Of a DNA stretch of 64,000 bases, positions 55,900 to 64,000 are shown in pieces. Within the stretch, counting starts at the first letter, position 1. Each line of letters begins with the position of its first letter. The notes under the pieces are model-generated. The model made no database searches, was not told where the DNA came from, and worked only from the letters and a program-made list of their open reading frames with translations. The translations under genes and the position numbers were made by a program. Source of the stretch: Rugamonas violacea (GTDB taxonomy: Bacteria; Pseudomonadota; Gammaproteobacteria; Burkholderiales; Burkholderiaceae_D); the NCBI RefSeq assembly GCF_016461825.1, contig NZ_JAEMNU010000150.1, positions 28,843-92,842 on the forward strand. The letters are read 5' to 3'.

Positions 55900-56277
55900 A
55901 TGGCAAAAGCGTTGGGCGTAGGTGGTATTTTCTTTAAATCGAAGGATCCGAAGGCCTTGCTGGCCTGGTATCAGACCCATTTGGGCCTGCCGACCGAGTC
56001 GTCGGAGTACGCCTCCTTCTTCCCGGCCGCGCTGCCGGAGGGCAGTTGCACGGTGTTCAGCCCGTTCAAGGTCGACGCCGGCTACTTCGCGCCGTCCAAG
56101 CGCGAGTTCATGTTCAACCTGATCGTCGACGACCTCGACGGCGCGCTGGCCCAGGTCGCCGCCGCCGGCGCCGAACTGGTCGGCGACAGCCAGTCCTTCG
56201 ACTACGGCCGCTTCGGCTGGTTCATCGATCCGGACGGCAACAAGGTCGAGCTGTGGCAACCGTCCGGCAAGATCTGA
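55900..56277 (+). CDS. VOC-family (glyoxalase/bleomycin-resistance-like) protein
   Basis: The 125-residue protein has the paired beta-alpha-beta-beta-beta fold: GGIFFKSKDPKALLAWYQTHLGLP, FMFNLIVDDLDGALAQVAAAGAELVG and WFIDPDGNKVELWQP, where the Glu is a likely metal ligand. Substrates range from methylglyoxal adducts to antibiotics and cannot be told here. CAGGAGAA precedes the ATG at 55900. The SOS-like box overlaps its likely promoter. Confidence 0.85.
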   Translation: MAKALGVGGIFFKSKDPKALLAWYQTHLGLPTESSEYASFFPAALPEGSCTVFSPFKVDAGYFAPSKREFMFNLIVDDLDGALAQVAAAGAELVGDSQSFDYGRFGWFIDPDGNKVELWQPSGKI

Positions 56278-56304
56278 TCTGATCTGGCCGGAGCGGCCGG
56301 CCGC

Positions 56305-57279
56305 TCAGTGCGCCGTCAGGATGCCGGCGCCCATCGACAGCAGCAGGCCGATGCCCATGGTCACCATGTAGACGGCCATCAAGACCAGCCAGCGCCAGGC
56401 GGTGGCGCGGCGGCCGCGCAGGTAGACCCGGCGCATCGCCCACGGTAGATAGGCCAGCAGCCACAGCCACAGCAGGAAGTTGACGCCGCCGTGGTCGATC
56501 AGGAACATCGCGCCCAGCGCGATGAAGGCGAAGGCGTTGCTGTGCAGGGCGAACAGCAAGTGTTCGCCGTAGCGCTTGCCCGAGCCGAGGTACAACAGCT
56601 TCAGGTACAGCGCGAAGATCGGCATCATCAAAAATATCGCGTAGGGCGCGAAATGGTAGAAGCTGTCGCCGAACACTTTGGACTTTTCAGCTCCGGACAG
56701 GTGTTCGAAATGCTGCCATCGCTTGCTCAGGCCAGGCACCTTGGCGGTCCAGCGGGCGATGGTGGCGTCGTCGATATCGCCGTCGAAATCCCCACTCTTC
56801 TCAATCTTCTCACTCGCCTGCGCTTGCCTGGCCGCCGGCGCGGCATGCTCGGGCGCGCCGGCGGCCGGCGCCGGCTGGTCGCCGCCCTTGGCCGCCGCCG
56901 CCGTCTGCGCGATGGCCGGCTCGGCGTCGCCCTGGAACTGAATCGTCCCGCCGTGGGTGAACTTGAGCAGGGCGAAGAACAACACGCTCAGCGTCAAATA
57001 CAGCCGCAGCGGCTGGACGAAACGAACCCGGCGCCCGGCCACGTACTCGTTGGTCAGCAGACCCGGGCGGAACAACAAGCGCCCCAGCGTACCCAACAGC
57101 TTGCCCTCCAGCGCCACGTAATGGCCGACAAACTCGTGCAAAAACTCGCGCGCGCTGGCCGGATGCAAATGGGTTTCCTGGCCGCAGTTCTGGCAGTAGT
57201 TGCCGCTGGTCGGCGCCTGGCAGTTGTGGCAAAACACCGGCGCCGGATGCGCCTGCTCGTGGGGGGAATCTGGTTTCAA
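56305..57279 (-). CDS. DUF3667 membrane protein with N-terminal zinc ribbon
   Basis: The protein opens with a four-cysteine zinc ribbon (CHNCQAPTSGNYCQNCGQ). It then has HEFVGHYVALEGKLLGTLGRLLFRPG and membrane helices near residues 110-130 and in the C-terminal third (FLMMPIFALYLKLLY, FIALGAMFLIDHGG, WRWLVLMAVYMVTMGIGLLL). No ATG fits. A TTG at 57279 with GGAAAG upstream gives 324 residues and is my choice. A Gln/Ala/Pro-rich insert of about 60 residues separates the helices. Function is unknown, and the family often lies near stress or envelope genes. Confidence 0.75.
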   Translation of the reverse strand: MKPDSPHEQAHPAPVFCHNCQAPTSGNYCQNCGQETHLHPASAREFLHEFVGHYVALEGKLLGTLGRLLFRPGLLTNEYVAGRRVRFVQPLRLYLTLSVLFFALLKFTHGGTIQFQGDAEPAIAQTAAAAKGGDQPAPAAGAPEHAAPAARQAQASEKIEKSGDFDGDIDDATIARWTAKVPGLSKRWQHFEHLSGAEKSKVFGDSFYHFAPYAIFLMMPIFALYLKLLYLGSGKRYGEHLLFALHSNAFAFIALGAMFLIDHGGVNFLLWLWLLAYLPWAMRRVYLRGRRATAWRWLVLMAVYMVTMGIGLLLSMGAGILTAH

Positions 57280-57500
57280 TGCGCTACTCTTTCCATGGCC
57301 GTGACGAAAAAACAGACGGCGTGCCGTCCTGGCCGAAATAGTAACTGATTTCTCGAAAGAAATGCATGTCGGGCAACGGCCCGCTGACGACTCTGTTGTA
57401 AGCGCGCCAGTCCGCGCCGCCCGGCGGCCTGCGTCAAGCGGGCGCCGGTACTGTTGGTGAAGCGCTAAGATGGCCTGTCTGCCCACACAAGGAGAATGCG

Positions 57501-57758
57501 ATGGCCACCACCCTGACGGAAAGCAAAACCGACACCAGCAAACCCATGCATGACGACGGCAAGACGCGCCTGCCGCACGAGCGCGATGAAACGCCCGAGG
57601 GCCGTCCGGTCAAGCCACGCGAGGTGATCCGCCAGGCCGCCAGCGACATCGAGCAAGGCCTGGTCGACACCGACCGGCACGCCACGCCGGGCGTGGAGAC
57701 GGTCCGCCCGGCGTCCGCCGGCCAGGCCAAGCCGCTGCCCGGCGACAAACGCGACTGA
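57501..57758 (+). CDS. Small hydrophilic protein of unknown function
   Basis: The 85-residue protein is rich in Thr, Asp, Lys, Arg and Pro (KTRLPHERDETPEGRPVKPREV; SDIEQGLVDTDRHATPG). It has no hydrophobic segment and is probably disordered. AAGGAGA stands 6 bases before the ATG, so it is likely translated. I recognise no named family. Its composition resembles small stress-related cytoplasmic proteins. Confidence 0.7.
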   Translation: MATTLTESKTDTSKPMHDDGKTRLPHERDETPEGRPVKPREVIRQAASDIEQGLVDTDRHATPGVETVRPASAGQAKPLPGDKRD

Positions 57759-57773
57759 CGCGCCGGCCGCCCC

Positions 57774-59219
57774 ATGCCCAGTCCGTGCAAACGCTCGCCG
57801 CGCCACCGGCTAGTAAACCACCCAACAGCGGAAGGCCAGGGTCAGACCAAAAGGTCTGACCCTCGATTTGCGCCGCTGGCTTGGCTTCACTTGGCGGCAT
57901 GGCCGTCGGGCCGCGCCAATGCCGGGCTCGGCCTGACGCTGGCGCTGCTGGCCGGCGCCGCCGCCGCCCAGTACGCGCCCGGCTTCGGCCCCCAGCCGGC
58001 GCTGCCGGAACCGGAGCGCTCGCTGCTTCCGACCATCAACGTGGCGCCCGTCGCGCCCTGGCAGGACGACGCCAAGCCGGTGCCGGCGGCCGGCTTCCAG
58101 GTCACCGCCTACGCGCGCGGCCTGGACCATCCGCGCTGGTTGTATGTGCTGCCCAACGGCGACGTGCTGGTGGCCGAAACCAACGCGCCGCCCAAGCCGG
58201 ACGACAACGCCGGCATCAAGGGCGCCATCATGAAGCAGCAGATGAAGAAGGCCGGCAGCGCCGGCGACTCGGCCGACCGCATCACGCTGCTGCGCGGCGT
58301 CGACGCCAAGGGCCAGGCGGTGAGCCGCCACGTGTTCCTGCAAAAGCTGTATTCGCCGTTCGGCATGGCCCTGGTCGGCCACGACTTCTACGTCGCCAAC
58401 ACCGACGCCGTGGTCCGCTTCCCCTACCAGAGCGGGCAGAGCAGCATCGCCGCCGCCGGCGTCAAGGTGATGGACCTGCCGGCCGGGCCGCTCAACCACC
58501 ATTGGACCAAGAACATCGCCGCCAGCCCGGACGGCAAGTTCCTCTACGTGACGGTCGGCTCCAACAGCAACGTCGGCGAGAACGGCATCGAGCAGGAACA
58601 GGGCCGCGCCGCCGTCTGGCAGCTGGAGCTGGGCAGCGCCACGGCGCGGCCCTACGCCGGCGGACTGCGCAATCCGGTCGGCCTGGCGTGGGAGCCGGTC
58701 GGCAAGGCAATGTGGACGGTGGTTAACGAACGCGACGAGCTGGGCGACGACCTGGTGCCCGACTACATGACGGCGCTGCGCGACGGCGCCTTCTACGGCT
58801 GGCCCTACAGCTATTTCGGCCAGCACGTCGACCGCCGCGCCAAGCCGGCCAATCCGGCGCTGGTGGCCAGCGCCGTCGCGCCCGACTACGCGCTGGGCGC
58901 GCACACCGCCTCGCTCGGCCTGGCCTTCTACAACGCCGAGCTGTTCCCGCCCAGCTACCGGGGCGGCGCCTTCGTCGGCCAGCACGGCTCGTGGAACCGG
59001 CGCCCGCACAGCGGCTACAAGGTGGTCTACGTGCCGTTCAAGGACGGCAAGCCGGCCGGGCCGCCGCGCGACTTCCTGGTCGGCTTCCTCGACCGCGACG
59101 GCAAGGCGCACGGCCGGCCGGTCGGCGTGGCGGTCGACGCCAGCGGCGCCCTGCTGGTGGCCGACGACGTCGGCAACGTCGTCTGGCGGGTGGCGCCGAG
59201 CGCGCCGGCGGCGCGCTGA
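57774..59219 (+). CDS. PQQ-dependent sugar dehydrogenase of the L-sorbosone dehydrogenase type
   Basis: The ORF has 481 codons from an ATG at 57774, but a family 1 palindrome (57817-57886) lies in the first part. A TTG at 57891 gives a sensible signal peptide (NAGLGLTLALLAGAAAA-Q) and 442 residues. The mature part is a beta-propeller: GLDHPRWLYVLPNGDVLVAET, SPFGMALVGHDFYVANTD, YVTVGSNSNVGENG, GLRNPVGLAWEP, WTVVNERDELGDDLVPDY and FVGQHGSWNRRPHSGYKVV. It would oxidise sugars or related compounds in the periplasm. The start is uncertain. Confidence 0.82.
   Translation: MPSPCKRSPRHRLVNHPTAEGQGQTKRSDPRFAPLAWLHLAAWPSGRANAGLGLTLALLAGAAAAQYAPGFGPQPALPEPERSLLPTINVAPVAPWQDDAKPVPAAGFQVTAYARGLDHPRWLYVLPNGDVLVAETNAPPKPDDNAGIKGAIMKQQMKKAGSAGDSADRITLLRGVDAKGQAVSRHVFLQKLYSPFGMALVGHDFYVANTDAVVRFPYQSGQSSIAAAGVKVMDLPAGPLNHHWTKNIAASPDGKFLYVTVGSNSNVGENGIEQEQGRAAVWQLELGSATARPYAGGLRNPVGLAWEPVGKAMWTVVNERDELGDDLVPDYMTALRDGAFYGWPYSYFGQHVDRRAKPANPALVASAVAPDYALGAHTASLGLAFYNAELFPPSYRGGAFVGQHGSWNRRPHSGYKVVYVPFKDGKPAGPPRDFLVGFLDRDGKAHGRPVGVAVDASGALLVADDVGNVVWRVAPSAPAAR
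57817..57886. repeat. Dispersed nested palindrome, family 1, copy 10
   Basis: The core AGGGTCAGACC is joined to its complement by four A (57838-57863), with outer arms CCCAACAGCGG and CCGCTGGCTTGG. It overlaps the 5' end of the sorbosone-dehydrogenase-like ORF. Confidence 0.8.
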
Positions 59220-59324
59220 GGCCGGCGGAAACAAGCCCATGCGGCGGGCTGCGTGCGCGAACGTACAGAAGCCCGGCAGTTGGCGGCGCATGATGGCCCA
59301 TCGCAACCCACACGGGAGATCATC

Positions 59325-59750
59325 ATGAAACGCACTGGAACAGCAGTCTGGAGCGGTGGCCTGAAGGACGGCAACGGCAAAATTTCCACCGAGAGCGGCG
59401 TGCTCGACAACGTGCAGTACGGCTTCCACACCCGCTTCGAACTCGGCGCCGGCACCAATCCGGAGGAGCTGATCGGCGCCGCCCACGCCGGCTGCTTCAC
59501 CATGGCCCTGGCGGCCCAGCTGGGCGAGGCGGGCATCACGCCGAAAAGCATGATGACCACCGCCACCGTCACGCTGGACAAGGTCGACGACGGGTTTTCG
59601 ATCACCGAGGTGCATCTCAACCTGGTGGCCAACATTCCCGGCGCCGACCAGAAGACCTTCGAGGAGGCGGCGCTGAAGGCCAAGCTGGGCTGCCCGGTGT
59701 CGAAGCTGCTCAACACCCACATCACGCTCGACGCGCGGCTGGACAACTAG
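59325..59750 (+). CDS. osmC: OsmC-family peroxiredoxin
   Basis: The 141-residue protein has the two reactive cysteines of the family (AAHAGCFTMALAAQL and AKLGCPVSKLLN) and the N-terminal strand GTAVWSGGLKDGNGKISTESG typical of OsmC rather than Ohr. It reduces organic hydroperoxides. The ATG at 59325 follows GGGAG, and the longer frame to 59253 lacks family residues. Confidence 0.9.
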   Translation: MKRTGTAVWSGGLKDGNGKISTESGVLDNVQYGFHTRFELGAGTNPEELIGAAHAGCFTMALAAQLGEAGITPKSMMTTATVTLDKVDDGFSITEVHLNLVANIPGADQKTFEEAALKAKLGCPVSKLLNTHITLDARLDN

Positions 59751-59831
59751 GCCGCCAGGCCGCCCGCCCCGGCACGGAATCGGCAAAGCGCTTAAAATCC
59801 TGTTTTCCCTCCAAGACCAACAAGGATTCAT

Positions 59832-60239
59832 ATGCGCATTCTGCACACCATGCTGCGGGTCGGCGACCTGCCACGCTCGATCGACTTCTACACCAAGGTG
59901 CTGGGCATGACGCTGCTGCGCACCAGCGACAACCCGGAATACCAGTACACCCTGGCCTTCCTCGGCTACGGCGCCAACCCCGAGCACGCCGAACTGGAAC
60001 TGACCTACAACTACGGCCAGCACAGCTACGAGATGGGTAGCGCCTACGGCCACCTGGCCATCTCCAGCGAGGACATCTACGCCGCCTGCGAGGCGGTGCG
60101 CGCCAACGGCGGCAACATCACCCGCGAGCCGGGTCCGGTCAAGGGCGGCCAGACGGTGATCGCCTTCGTCACCGATCCGGACGGCTACAAGATCGAACTG
60201 ATCGAACGCCGCTTCGACGGCGCCGGCGCCGGCCTGTAG
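59832..60239 (+). CDS. gloA: Lactoylglutathione lyase (glyoxalase I)
   Basis: The 135-residue metalloenzyme isomerises the methylglyoxal-glutathione adduct. MRILHTMLRVGDLPRSIDFYTKVLGM, AELELTYNYG (metal Glu), YGHLAISSEDIYAACE (metal His) and DPDGYKIELIER (metal Glu) are all present, as in the nickel-type E. coli enzyme. AAGGA precedes the ATG. A bidirectional terminator follows. Confidence 0.95.
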   Translation: MRILHTMLRVGDLPRSIDFYTKVLGMTLLRTSDNPEYQYTLAFLGYGANPEHAELELTYNYGQHSYEMGSAYGHLAISSEDIYAACEAVRANGGNITREPGPVKGGQTVIAFVTDPDGYKIELIERRFDGAGAGL

Positions 60240-60258
60240 ACGGCCGTCCGCACGAAAA

Positions 60259-60285
60259 AAAACACCGGCGTCGAGCCGGTGTTTT
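60259..60285. terminator. Bidirectional terminator between gloA and tolC
   Basis: AAAACACCGGC pairs with GCCGGTGTTTT around a 5-base loop, giving T-tracts on both strands. It lies 20 bases after gloA and 26 bases after the convergent tolC gene. Confidence 0.9.
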
Positions 60286-60310
60286 GCATTCCGCGCGGAG
60301 CGTGGCCGGC

Positions 60311-61657
60311 TTAGCGCACCAGCAGGGCGTTGATCGGCGCCAGGTCCTCTTCCTTCAGGGTGCCGGCGGCCGACTTCAGGCGCAGGCCGTTCATGATGGT
60401 GTCGTAGCGGGCCTTCGACAGGTCTTTCTGCGTCGAGTACAGCAACTTCTGCGCGTTCAGCACGTCGATGTTGATGCGCACGCCGACCTGGTAACCCAAC
60501 TTGTTCGATTCCAGCGAGGACTTGCTCGACAGCTCGGCCGCCTCCAGCGCCTTGACCTGGGCCAGGCCGCTGTTCATGCCGAGGAAGGCCTGGCGCGCGC
60601 TCTGCGAGGCGGCGCGGCGGGTGGCTTCCAGGTCGTTGCGGGCCTTGTCCTCCAGCGCGATGCTTTCGCGCACCTTGCTGGTCACGGCGAAGCCGCTGAA
60701 CAGGGGGATGCTCCAGTTCACGCCGATCGAATTGGTCTTCTGCGTGCCGCTGGCGGTCTGGTTGGCGTGGCTGGTGCTGGCCACCAGGCTGGCGGTCGGG
60801 TAGTGGCCGGAGCGGCTGCGCTCGATCTCGCGCTTGGCGATCTCCAGCGACAACTCGGCGCCGACCACGGCGAAGTTCTGTCCCTCGGCCGAGGTGACCC
60901 AGGGTTCGACGGCGGCCGGTTGCGGCGGCGCGATGGTCACGCCGGTGCGCAGCGGCGACAGCGCGGCCGGCGCCTGGCCGATGATGACCTGCAGCGCGGC
61001 GCGCTTGTTGTCCAGATCGTTGATGGCGGCGAACTCCTGCGCCACCACCAGGTCGTAGGCGGCCTGGGCTTCATGGGTGTCGGTGATGGTCTGCGTGCCG
61101 ACCTCGAAGTTGCGCTTGGCCGAGGCCAGCTGCTCGGTCGTGGCGACCTTTTGCGCCTGGGTCGAGCCCAGGTTGTCCTGCGCCGTCAGCACGTCGAAGT
61201 AGGCCTGCGCCACGCGGGTGATCAGGTCTTGCTGCGACTGGGCGAAGGCGGCCTCGCTGGCGGCCTGCGACAGCTTGCTCTGCTGGTACTGCTGCCAGCT
61301 GTTCCAGTTGAACAGCGGCTGGGCCAGCGAGACGGTGTACTGGTTGGTGTGGTTGTCGGTGTCGCGCGCGGTGATGAAGCCGAGGCCGGCGCCCGGCGCG
61401 GTGCTCAGCTGGCCGACGTTGACCGGCGTGAAATCGCCCGTGTTGCGCGCGTTGGCGCCGCTGGCGATCACCGACGGCAGCAGGCCGGAACGGCCCTGCG
61501 TGATCCGCTCCCGACCGGCGGCCTGCGAAGCGCGGGCGCTGGCGTACGAGGCGTCGTTGGCGAGCGCTTGCTGGTACACCTGAAGCAGGTCGGCCGCCTG
61601 TGCGTTGAGCGTCAACAAGGCGCTGGTGATCAGCACGGCGATAAGGGGTCTCTGCAT
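60311..61657 (-). CDS. tolC: TolC-family outer-membrane efflux protein
   Basis: The 448-residue protein has a signal peptide (MQRPLIAVLITSALLTLNAQA-ADLL), then the two TolC repeats with long helices (ADLLQVYQQALANDASY; SLAQPLFNWNSWQQYQQSKLSQAASEA; KRNFEVGTQTITDTHEAQAAYDL; NWSIPLFSGFAVTSKVRESIALEDKA; NKLGYQVGVRINIDVLNAQKLLY). It forms the outer-membrane exit duct for efflux and type I secretion. GGAG stands 6 bases before the ATG at 61657. pcm-rhodanese-tolC is a conserved betaproteobacterial block. Confidence 0.94.
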   Translation of the reverse strand: MQRPLIAVLITSALLTLNAQAADLLQVYQQALANDASYASARASQAAGRERITQGRSGLLPSVIASGANARNTGDFTPVNVGQLSTAPGAGLGFITARDTDNHTNQYTVSLAQPLFNWNSWQQYQQSKLSQAASEAAFAQSQQDLITRVAQAYFDVLTAQDNLGSTQAQKVATTEQLASAKRNFEVGTQTITDTHEAQAAYDLVVAQEFAAINDLDNKRAALQVIIGQAPAALSPLRTGVTIAPPQPAAVEPWVTSAEGQNFAVVGAELSLEIAKREIERSRSGHYPTASLVASTSHANQTASGTQKTNSIGVNWSIPLFSGFAVTSKVRESIALEDKARNDLEATRRAASQSARQAFLGMNSGLAQVKALEAAELSSKSSLESNKLGYQVGVRINIDVLNAQKLLYSTQKDLSKARYDTIMNGLRLKSAAGTLKEEDLAPINALLVR

Positions 61658-61796
61658 TGCATTCTCCGTTGGAGTCGTCAAAAAAAGTTGATCAAATCAA
61701 AAAACAGGGTTCCATCGCCGGCCGCGCGCGGCGCCGCCGGTTGTCGCGGCGACGCCGCCAGGGCGTCGCCGACCGCGTCGAATCTATGTTGCGGCG

Positions 61797-62120
61797 TCAA
61801 TACTTCGGCATCGCGCCATCGACCTGCAGCGCCCAGGCGTGGATGCCGCCGGTCAGGTTGTAGACCTTGCCGAACGCGTGGCGTTCGAGGAAGGCCGCCA
61901 CCTGCAGGCTGCGGGCGCCGTGGTGGCAGATGCAGACGATGCTGGCGTCCTCGTCCAGATCGTCGATGCGGGCCGGAATGGTCTGCATCGGCATCAGGGT
62001 CGAGCCGGCGATCCGGCAAGTCTCGAACTCCCAGTTTTCCCGCACGTCGAGCAGGAAGGGGCCGGGGCGGGTGTCGTCGGCCAGCCAGTCGGCCAGCGCG
62101 GGGGCGGTGATGTGCTCCAT
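61797..62120 (-). CDS. Single-domain rhodanese
   Basis: The 107-residue protein has the sulfurtransferase loop CICHHGARS with the catalytic Cys, LLDVRENWEFETCRIAGS (CH2A region) and NLTGGIHAWALQVDG. Single rhodaneses carry persulfide sulfur, and the physiological acceptor is unknown. It lies 16 bases after pcm on the same strand. Confidence 0.92.
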   Translation of the reverse strand: MEHITAPALADWLADDTRPGPFLLDVRENWEFETCRIAGSTLMPMQTIPARIDDLDEDASIVCICHHGARSLQVAAFLERHAFGKVYNLTGGIHAWALQVDGAMPKY

Positions 62121-62136
62121 GCGCGCGCGGACCGAC

Positions 62137-62790
62137 TTAGAAGCTGAACTGCGAGGGCGTGGTGGCGTCCTTGAGCAGTTTGACTTCGGTTTCGAACAGG
62201 GTCTTGGTGTCGTAGGCCGACTCGCTGACGCGGGTCACCAGCTGGGCCTTCATGGCCGGCGCCGCGCCGACGATGGCGACCAGGCGGCCGCCCACCTTGA
62301 GTTGTTGCAGGAAGCTGTCCGGCAGCACCGGCAGGCCGCCGGAGACGACGATCACGTCGTAAGGCGCGCCCTTGCCCCAGCCCTGGGCGCCGTTGCCCAG
62401 CTCGATGCTGACGTTGCTGACGCCGTTGTCGGCCAAATTCTTTTCCGCCAAGGCCTTGAGTTCCGCCGACACCTCCACCGAGGTGACGTGGCGGCCCTTG
62501 TGCGCCAGCAATGCGGCCATGTAACCCGAGCCGGTGCCGATTTCCAGCACATTCTCGTGTTTCTTCAGATTGATGTCCTGCAGCAGGCGCGCTTCCAACT
62601 TCGGCGTGAACATGGCTTCGCCGCCCGGCAGCGCGATTTCGCTGTCGACGAAGGCCAGGTTCTTGTAGGCGGCCGGCACATAGTTCTCACGCTTCACCAC
62701 CAGCAGCAGCTCCAGCACGTCCGGGTCCAGAACGTCCCAAGGGCGGATTTGCTGTTCGATCATGTTGAAGCGGGCTTGTTCGATATTCAT
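62137..62790 (-). CDS. pcm: Protein-L-isoaspartate O-methyltransferase
   Basis: The 217-residue SAM enzyme repairs damaged aspartyl residues. It shows MIEQQIRPWDVLDPDVLELL, NLAFVDSEIALPGGEAMFTP, the SAM site VLEIGTGSGYMAALLA and YDVIVVSGGLPVLP. It starts the pcm-rhodanese-tolC run. Confidence 0.93.
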   Translation of the reverse strand: MNIEQARFNMIEQQIRPWDVLDPDVLELLLVVKRENYVPAAYKNLAFVDSEIALPGGEAMFTPKLEARLLQDINLKKHENVLEIGTGSGYMAALLAHKGRHVTSVEVSAELKALAEKNLADNGVSNVSIELGNGAQGWGKGAPYDVIVVSGGLPVLPDSFLQQLKVGGRLVAIVGAAPAMKAQLVTRVSESAYDTKTLFETEVKLLKDATTPSQFSF

Positions 62791-62962
62791 CTTATGACTC
62801 GGTGGGTAAGGAATAATCCGTCATTTTATCGTTGAACTGGTCAGGAAGCACATGTTAACGAGAAACAGGCGGGATCGCGGGAAATTGCGACAGTCTGCAG
62901 TTTGGAGGGGTTGAACGTACCAAATCGGCAACCCGGGGCGCGCCGCGCGGGCGCCGTGGCGC

Positions 62963-63625
62963 TCACGGCGCGACGGCGCCGGGCGGCAGCAAGCCGCGCA
63001 GCGTCAGCGCGATGAAGTCGCGCATATAGATTTCCGGGTCGATATGGGTCATGTCGCAGGGCAGGAAGCCGTGCGACCACATCATCAGCATGATGACCGG
63101 CGCGACCAGGATCGGGGTCATTGCCAGCGGATCGTGCGGCAGGAACTCGCCGCGGTCGACGCCGCGCTGCAGCACCTTGGAGATCAGGCCGTTGCCGCGC
63201 GCCACCACCTCGTCGTTGTAGAACTGGGCCAGGTCGGGGAAATGATTGGCCTCGGCCATCATCAGCTTGGTGATGCCGGCCAGCCGGGTGGCGCCGACCT
63301 GCTCCCACCAGGTCATCATGATCAGGCGCAGCAGCTCAGCGCTGTGGCCCTGGTAGTCGGCCACGGCCTGCTCGGCCGCGCCGATCGGGCTGACGATGTT
63401 CTCGCGCACGACGGCCTTGAACAATTCTTCCTTGTTCTCGAAATACAGGTACAGCGTGCCCTTGGACACGCCGGCGCAGCGCGCCACGTCTTCCAGCCGG
63501 GTGGCCGCGTAGCCGCGCTCGACGAACTGCTCCAGCGCGGCGGCGAGCAATTCCTGCGGCCGCGCATCCTTGCGCCGCTCCCAGCGCGGCTTGGTTTCTA
63601 TCGGGGCTGACATGGGGTCGCTCAT
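62963..63625 (-). CDS. TetR/AcrR-family transcriptional regulator
   Basis: The 220-residue repressor has an N-terminal helix-turn-helix (LLAAALEQFVERGYAATRLEDVARCAGVSKGTLYLYFENKEELF). Its helical ligand domain is of the C-terminal TetR_C type (YQGHSAELLRLIMMTWWEQVG). TetR genes near tolC often control efflux, but 172 bases and the pcm gene lie between. The divergent side, where its target would be expected, is occupied by the IS66 element. Confidence 0.9.
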   Translation of the reverse strand: MSDPMSAPIETKPRWERRKDARPQELLAAALEQFVERGYAATRLEDVARCAGVSKGTLYLYFENKEELFKAVVRENIVSPIGAAEQAVADYQGHSAELLRLIMMTWWEQVGATRLAGITKLMMAEANHFPDLAQFYNDEVVARGNGLISKVLQRGVDRGEFLPHDPLAMTPILVAPVIMLMMWSHGFLPCDMTHIDPEIYMRDFIALTLRGLLPPGAVAP

Positions 63626-63628
63626 TTA

Positions 63629-63642
63629 ACTTACTCTTAAGT
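63629..63642. promoter_or_regulatory. Possible TetR operator
   Basis: ACTTA-CTCT-TAAGT is an inverted repeat just upstream of the tetR start codon (63625), a usual place for autoregulation. The arms are short. Confidence 0.35.
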
Positions 63643-63718
63643 CATTAATATAGTCGTCCACGTGCTTAGCGTCAAGCGCGATGCCGTTGTTACGTACCAA
63701 TAGAAACTTGAATGGAAC

Positions 63719-64000
63719 GTAACTATTCAGCCGCAGCGAGCGCATCTATAAAGGGTTGTAAACCAAGCGGCTTTCCAGCATCATTCCGCTATGCCACCGA
63801 AACCACCGCGCCCCGACCTGACCAAGTTGTCCGATGCCGACAAGGATTGGCTCATTGATGCGCTGTTCGCGCGCCTGGACGCGGTCGAGGCAAAGTTGGG
63901 CATGAATAGCGAGAATTCGAGCATGCCGCCGTCGTCGGACGGACTGGCAAAAAAGCCGAAGAAGACCAGTTCGCTGCGCGGCAAGTCCGATAAAAAGGTG
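63719..64000 (+). mobile_element. Left end of an IS66-type insertion sequence
   Basis: An end beginning GTAACTATTCAG (63719) precedes a transposase start at 63791. GTAA-type tips are usual for IS66 ends. The right end lies beyond the window, so target duplication cannot be checked. Confidence 0.65.
63791..64000 (+). CDS. IS66-type transposase (TnpC), N-terminal 70 residues (truncated by window edge)
   Basis: The frame runs from the ATG at 63791 to the last base. It reads DKDWLIDALFARLDAVEAKL and then MNSENSSMPPSSDGLAKKPK, the typical N-terminal leucine-zipper-like helix and NSS-PPSSDG motif of IS66 transposases. No tnpA or tnpB precedes it within the element, which suggests the single-gene ISBst12-type subgroup. 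Confidence 0.88.
   Translation, partial: MPPKPPRPDLTKLSDADKDWLIDALFARLDAVEAKLGMNSENSSMPPSSDGLAKKPKKTSSLRGKSDKKV

Overview
The window is about 64 kb of GC-rich chromosome from a betaproteobacterium, most likely Oxalobacteraceae (Massilia/Duganella/Janthinobacterium type). I infer this from codon use, from gene neighbourhoods (pcnB-folK-panB, pcm-rhodanese-tolC, grpE-dnaK-dnaJ near hemH and nadK-recN), and from dispersed intergenic palindromes built on GGGGTCAG. No rRNA, tRNA or CRISPR array was seen. The only clear insertion sequence is the left end of an IS66-type element at the right edge.

Layout. 1-8.6 kb is housekeeping: the end of a phosphofructokinase gene, a broken Cache-domain gene, purM, an AI-2E-type permease, then a tightly overlapping + strand run of hda, a HAD phosphatase, pcnB, folK, a DUF486 membrane protein and panB. 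8.7-30.5 kb is a large polyamine uptake and catabolism island. On the - strand it carries puuD, a puuA-type gamma-glutamylpolyamine synthetase, a spuC-type aminotransferase, potF-potG-potH-potI, a DUF3138 outer-membrane protein, an aldehyde dehydrogenase, a type III glutamine-synthetase-like gene, a second puuA-like gene and another class III aminotransferase. A divergent MocR regulator, an MFS transporter, gabT and gabD lie on the + strand. Together they would import putrescine-like amines, gamma-glutamylate them, oxidise and deglutamylate them to GABA, and feed succinate. The usual flavin oxidase PuuB is not in the window. 30.7-34.2 kb is a decayed second copy of part of this island: potI, potH and potG are intact, potF and spuC are missing, and puuA survives as an 84-codon fragment with three in-frame deletions.

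34.6-46.4 kb is a complete nitrate assimilation region: narK-nirB-nirD-FAD reductase-nasA in one - strand unit, nasS-cobA in a second, and nasT (ANTAR antiterminator) upstream. Both units begin with a sigma-54 promoter, an upstream NtrC-like dyad, and a leader that can fold either as ANTAR-type hexaloop hairpins or as an intrinsic terminator. This is the richest regulatory architecture in the window.

46.6-64 kb holds a beta-carbonic anhydrase, dnaJ/dnaK/grpE with two sigma-32 promoters, a 28-residue single-pass membrane peptide, hemH, recN and nadK with an SOS-like box, two VOC proteins, DUF3667, a sorbosone-dehydrogenase-like enzyme, OsmC, tolC, a rhodanese, pcm, a TetR regulator and the IS66 end. 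Two dispersed palindrome families (ten copies of one, three loci of the other) sit between genes and share the GGGGTCAG tip.
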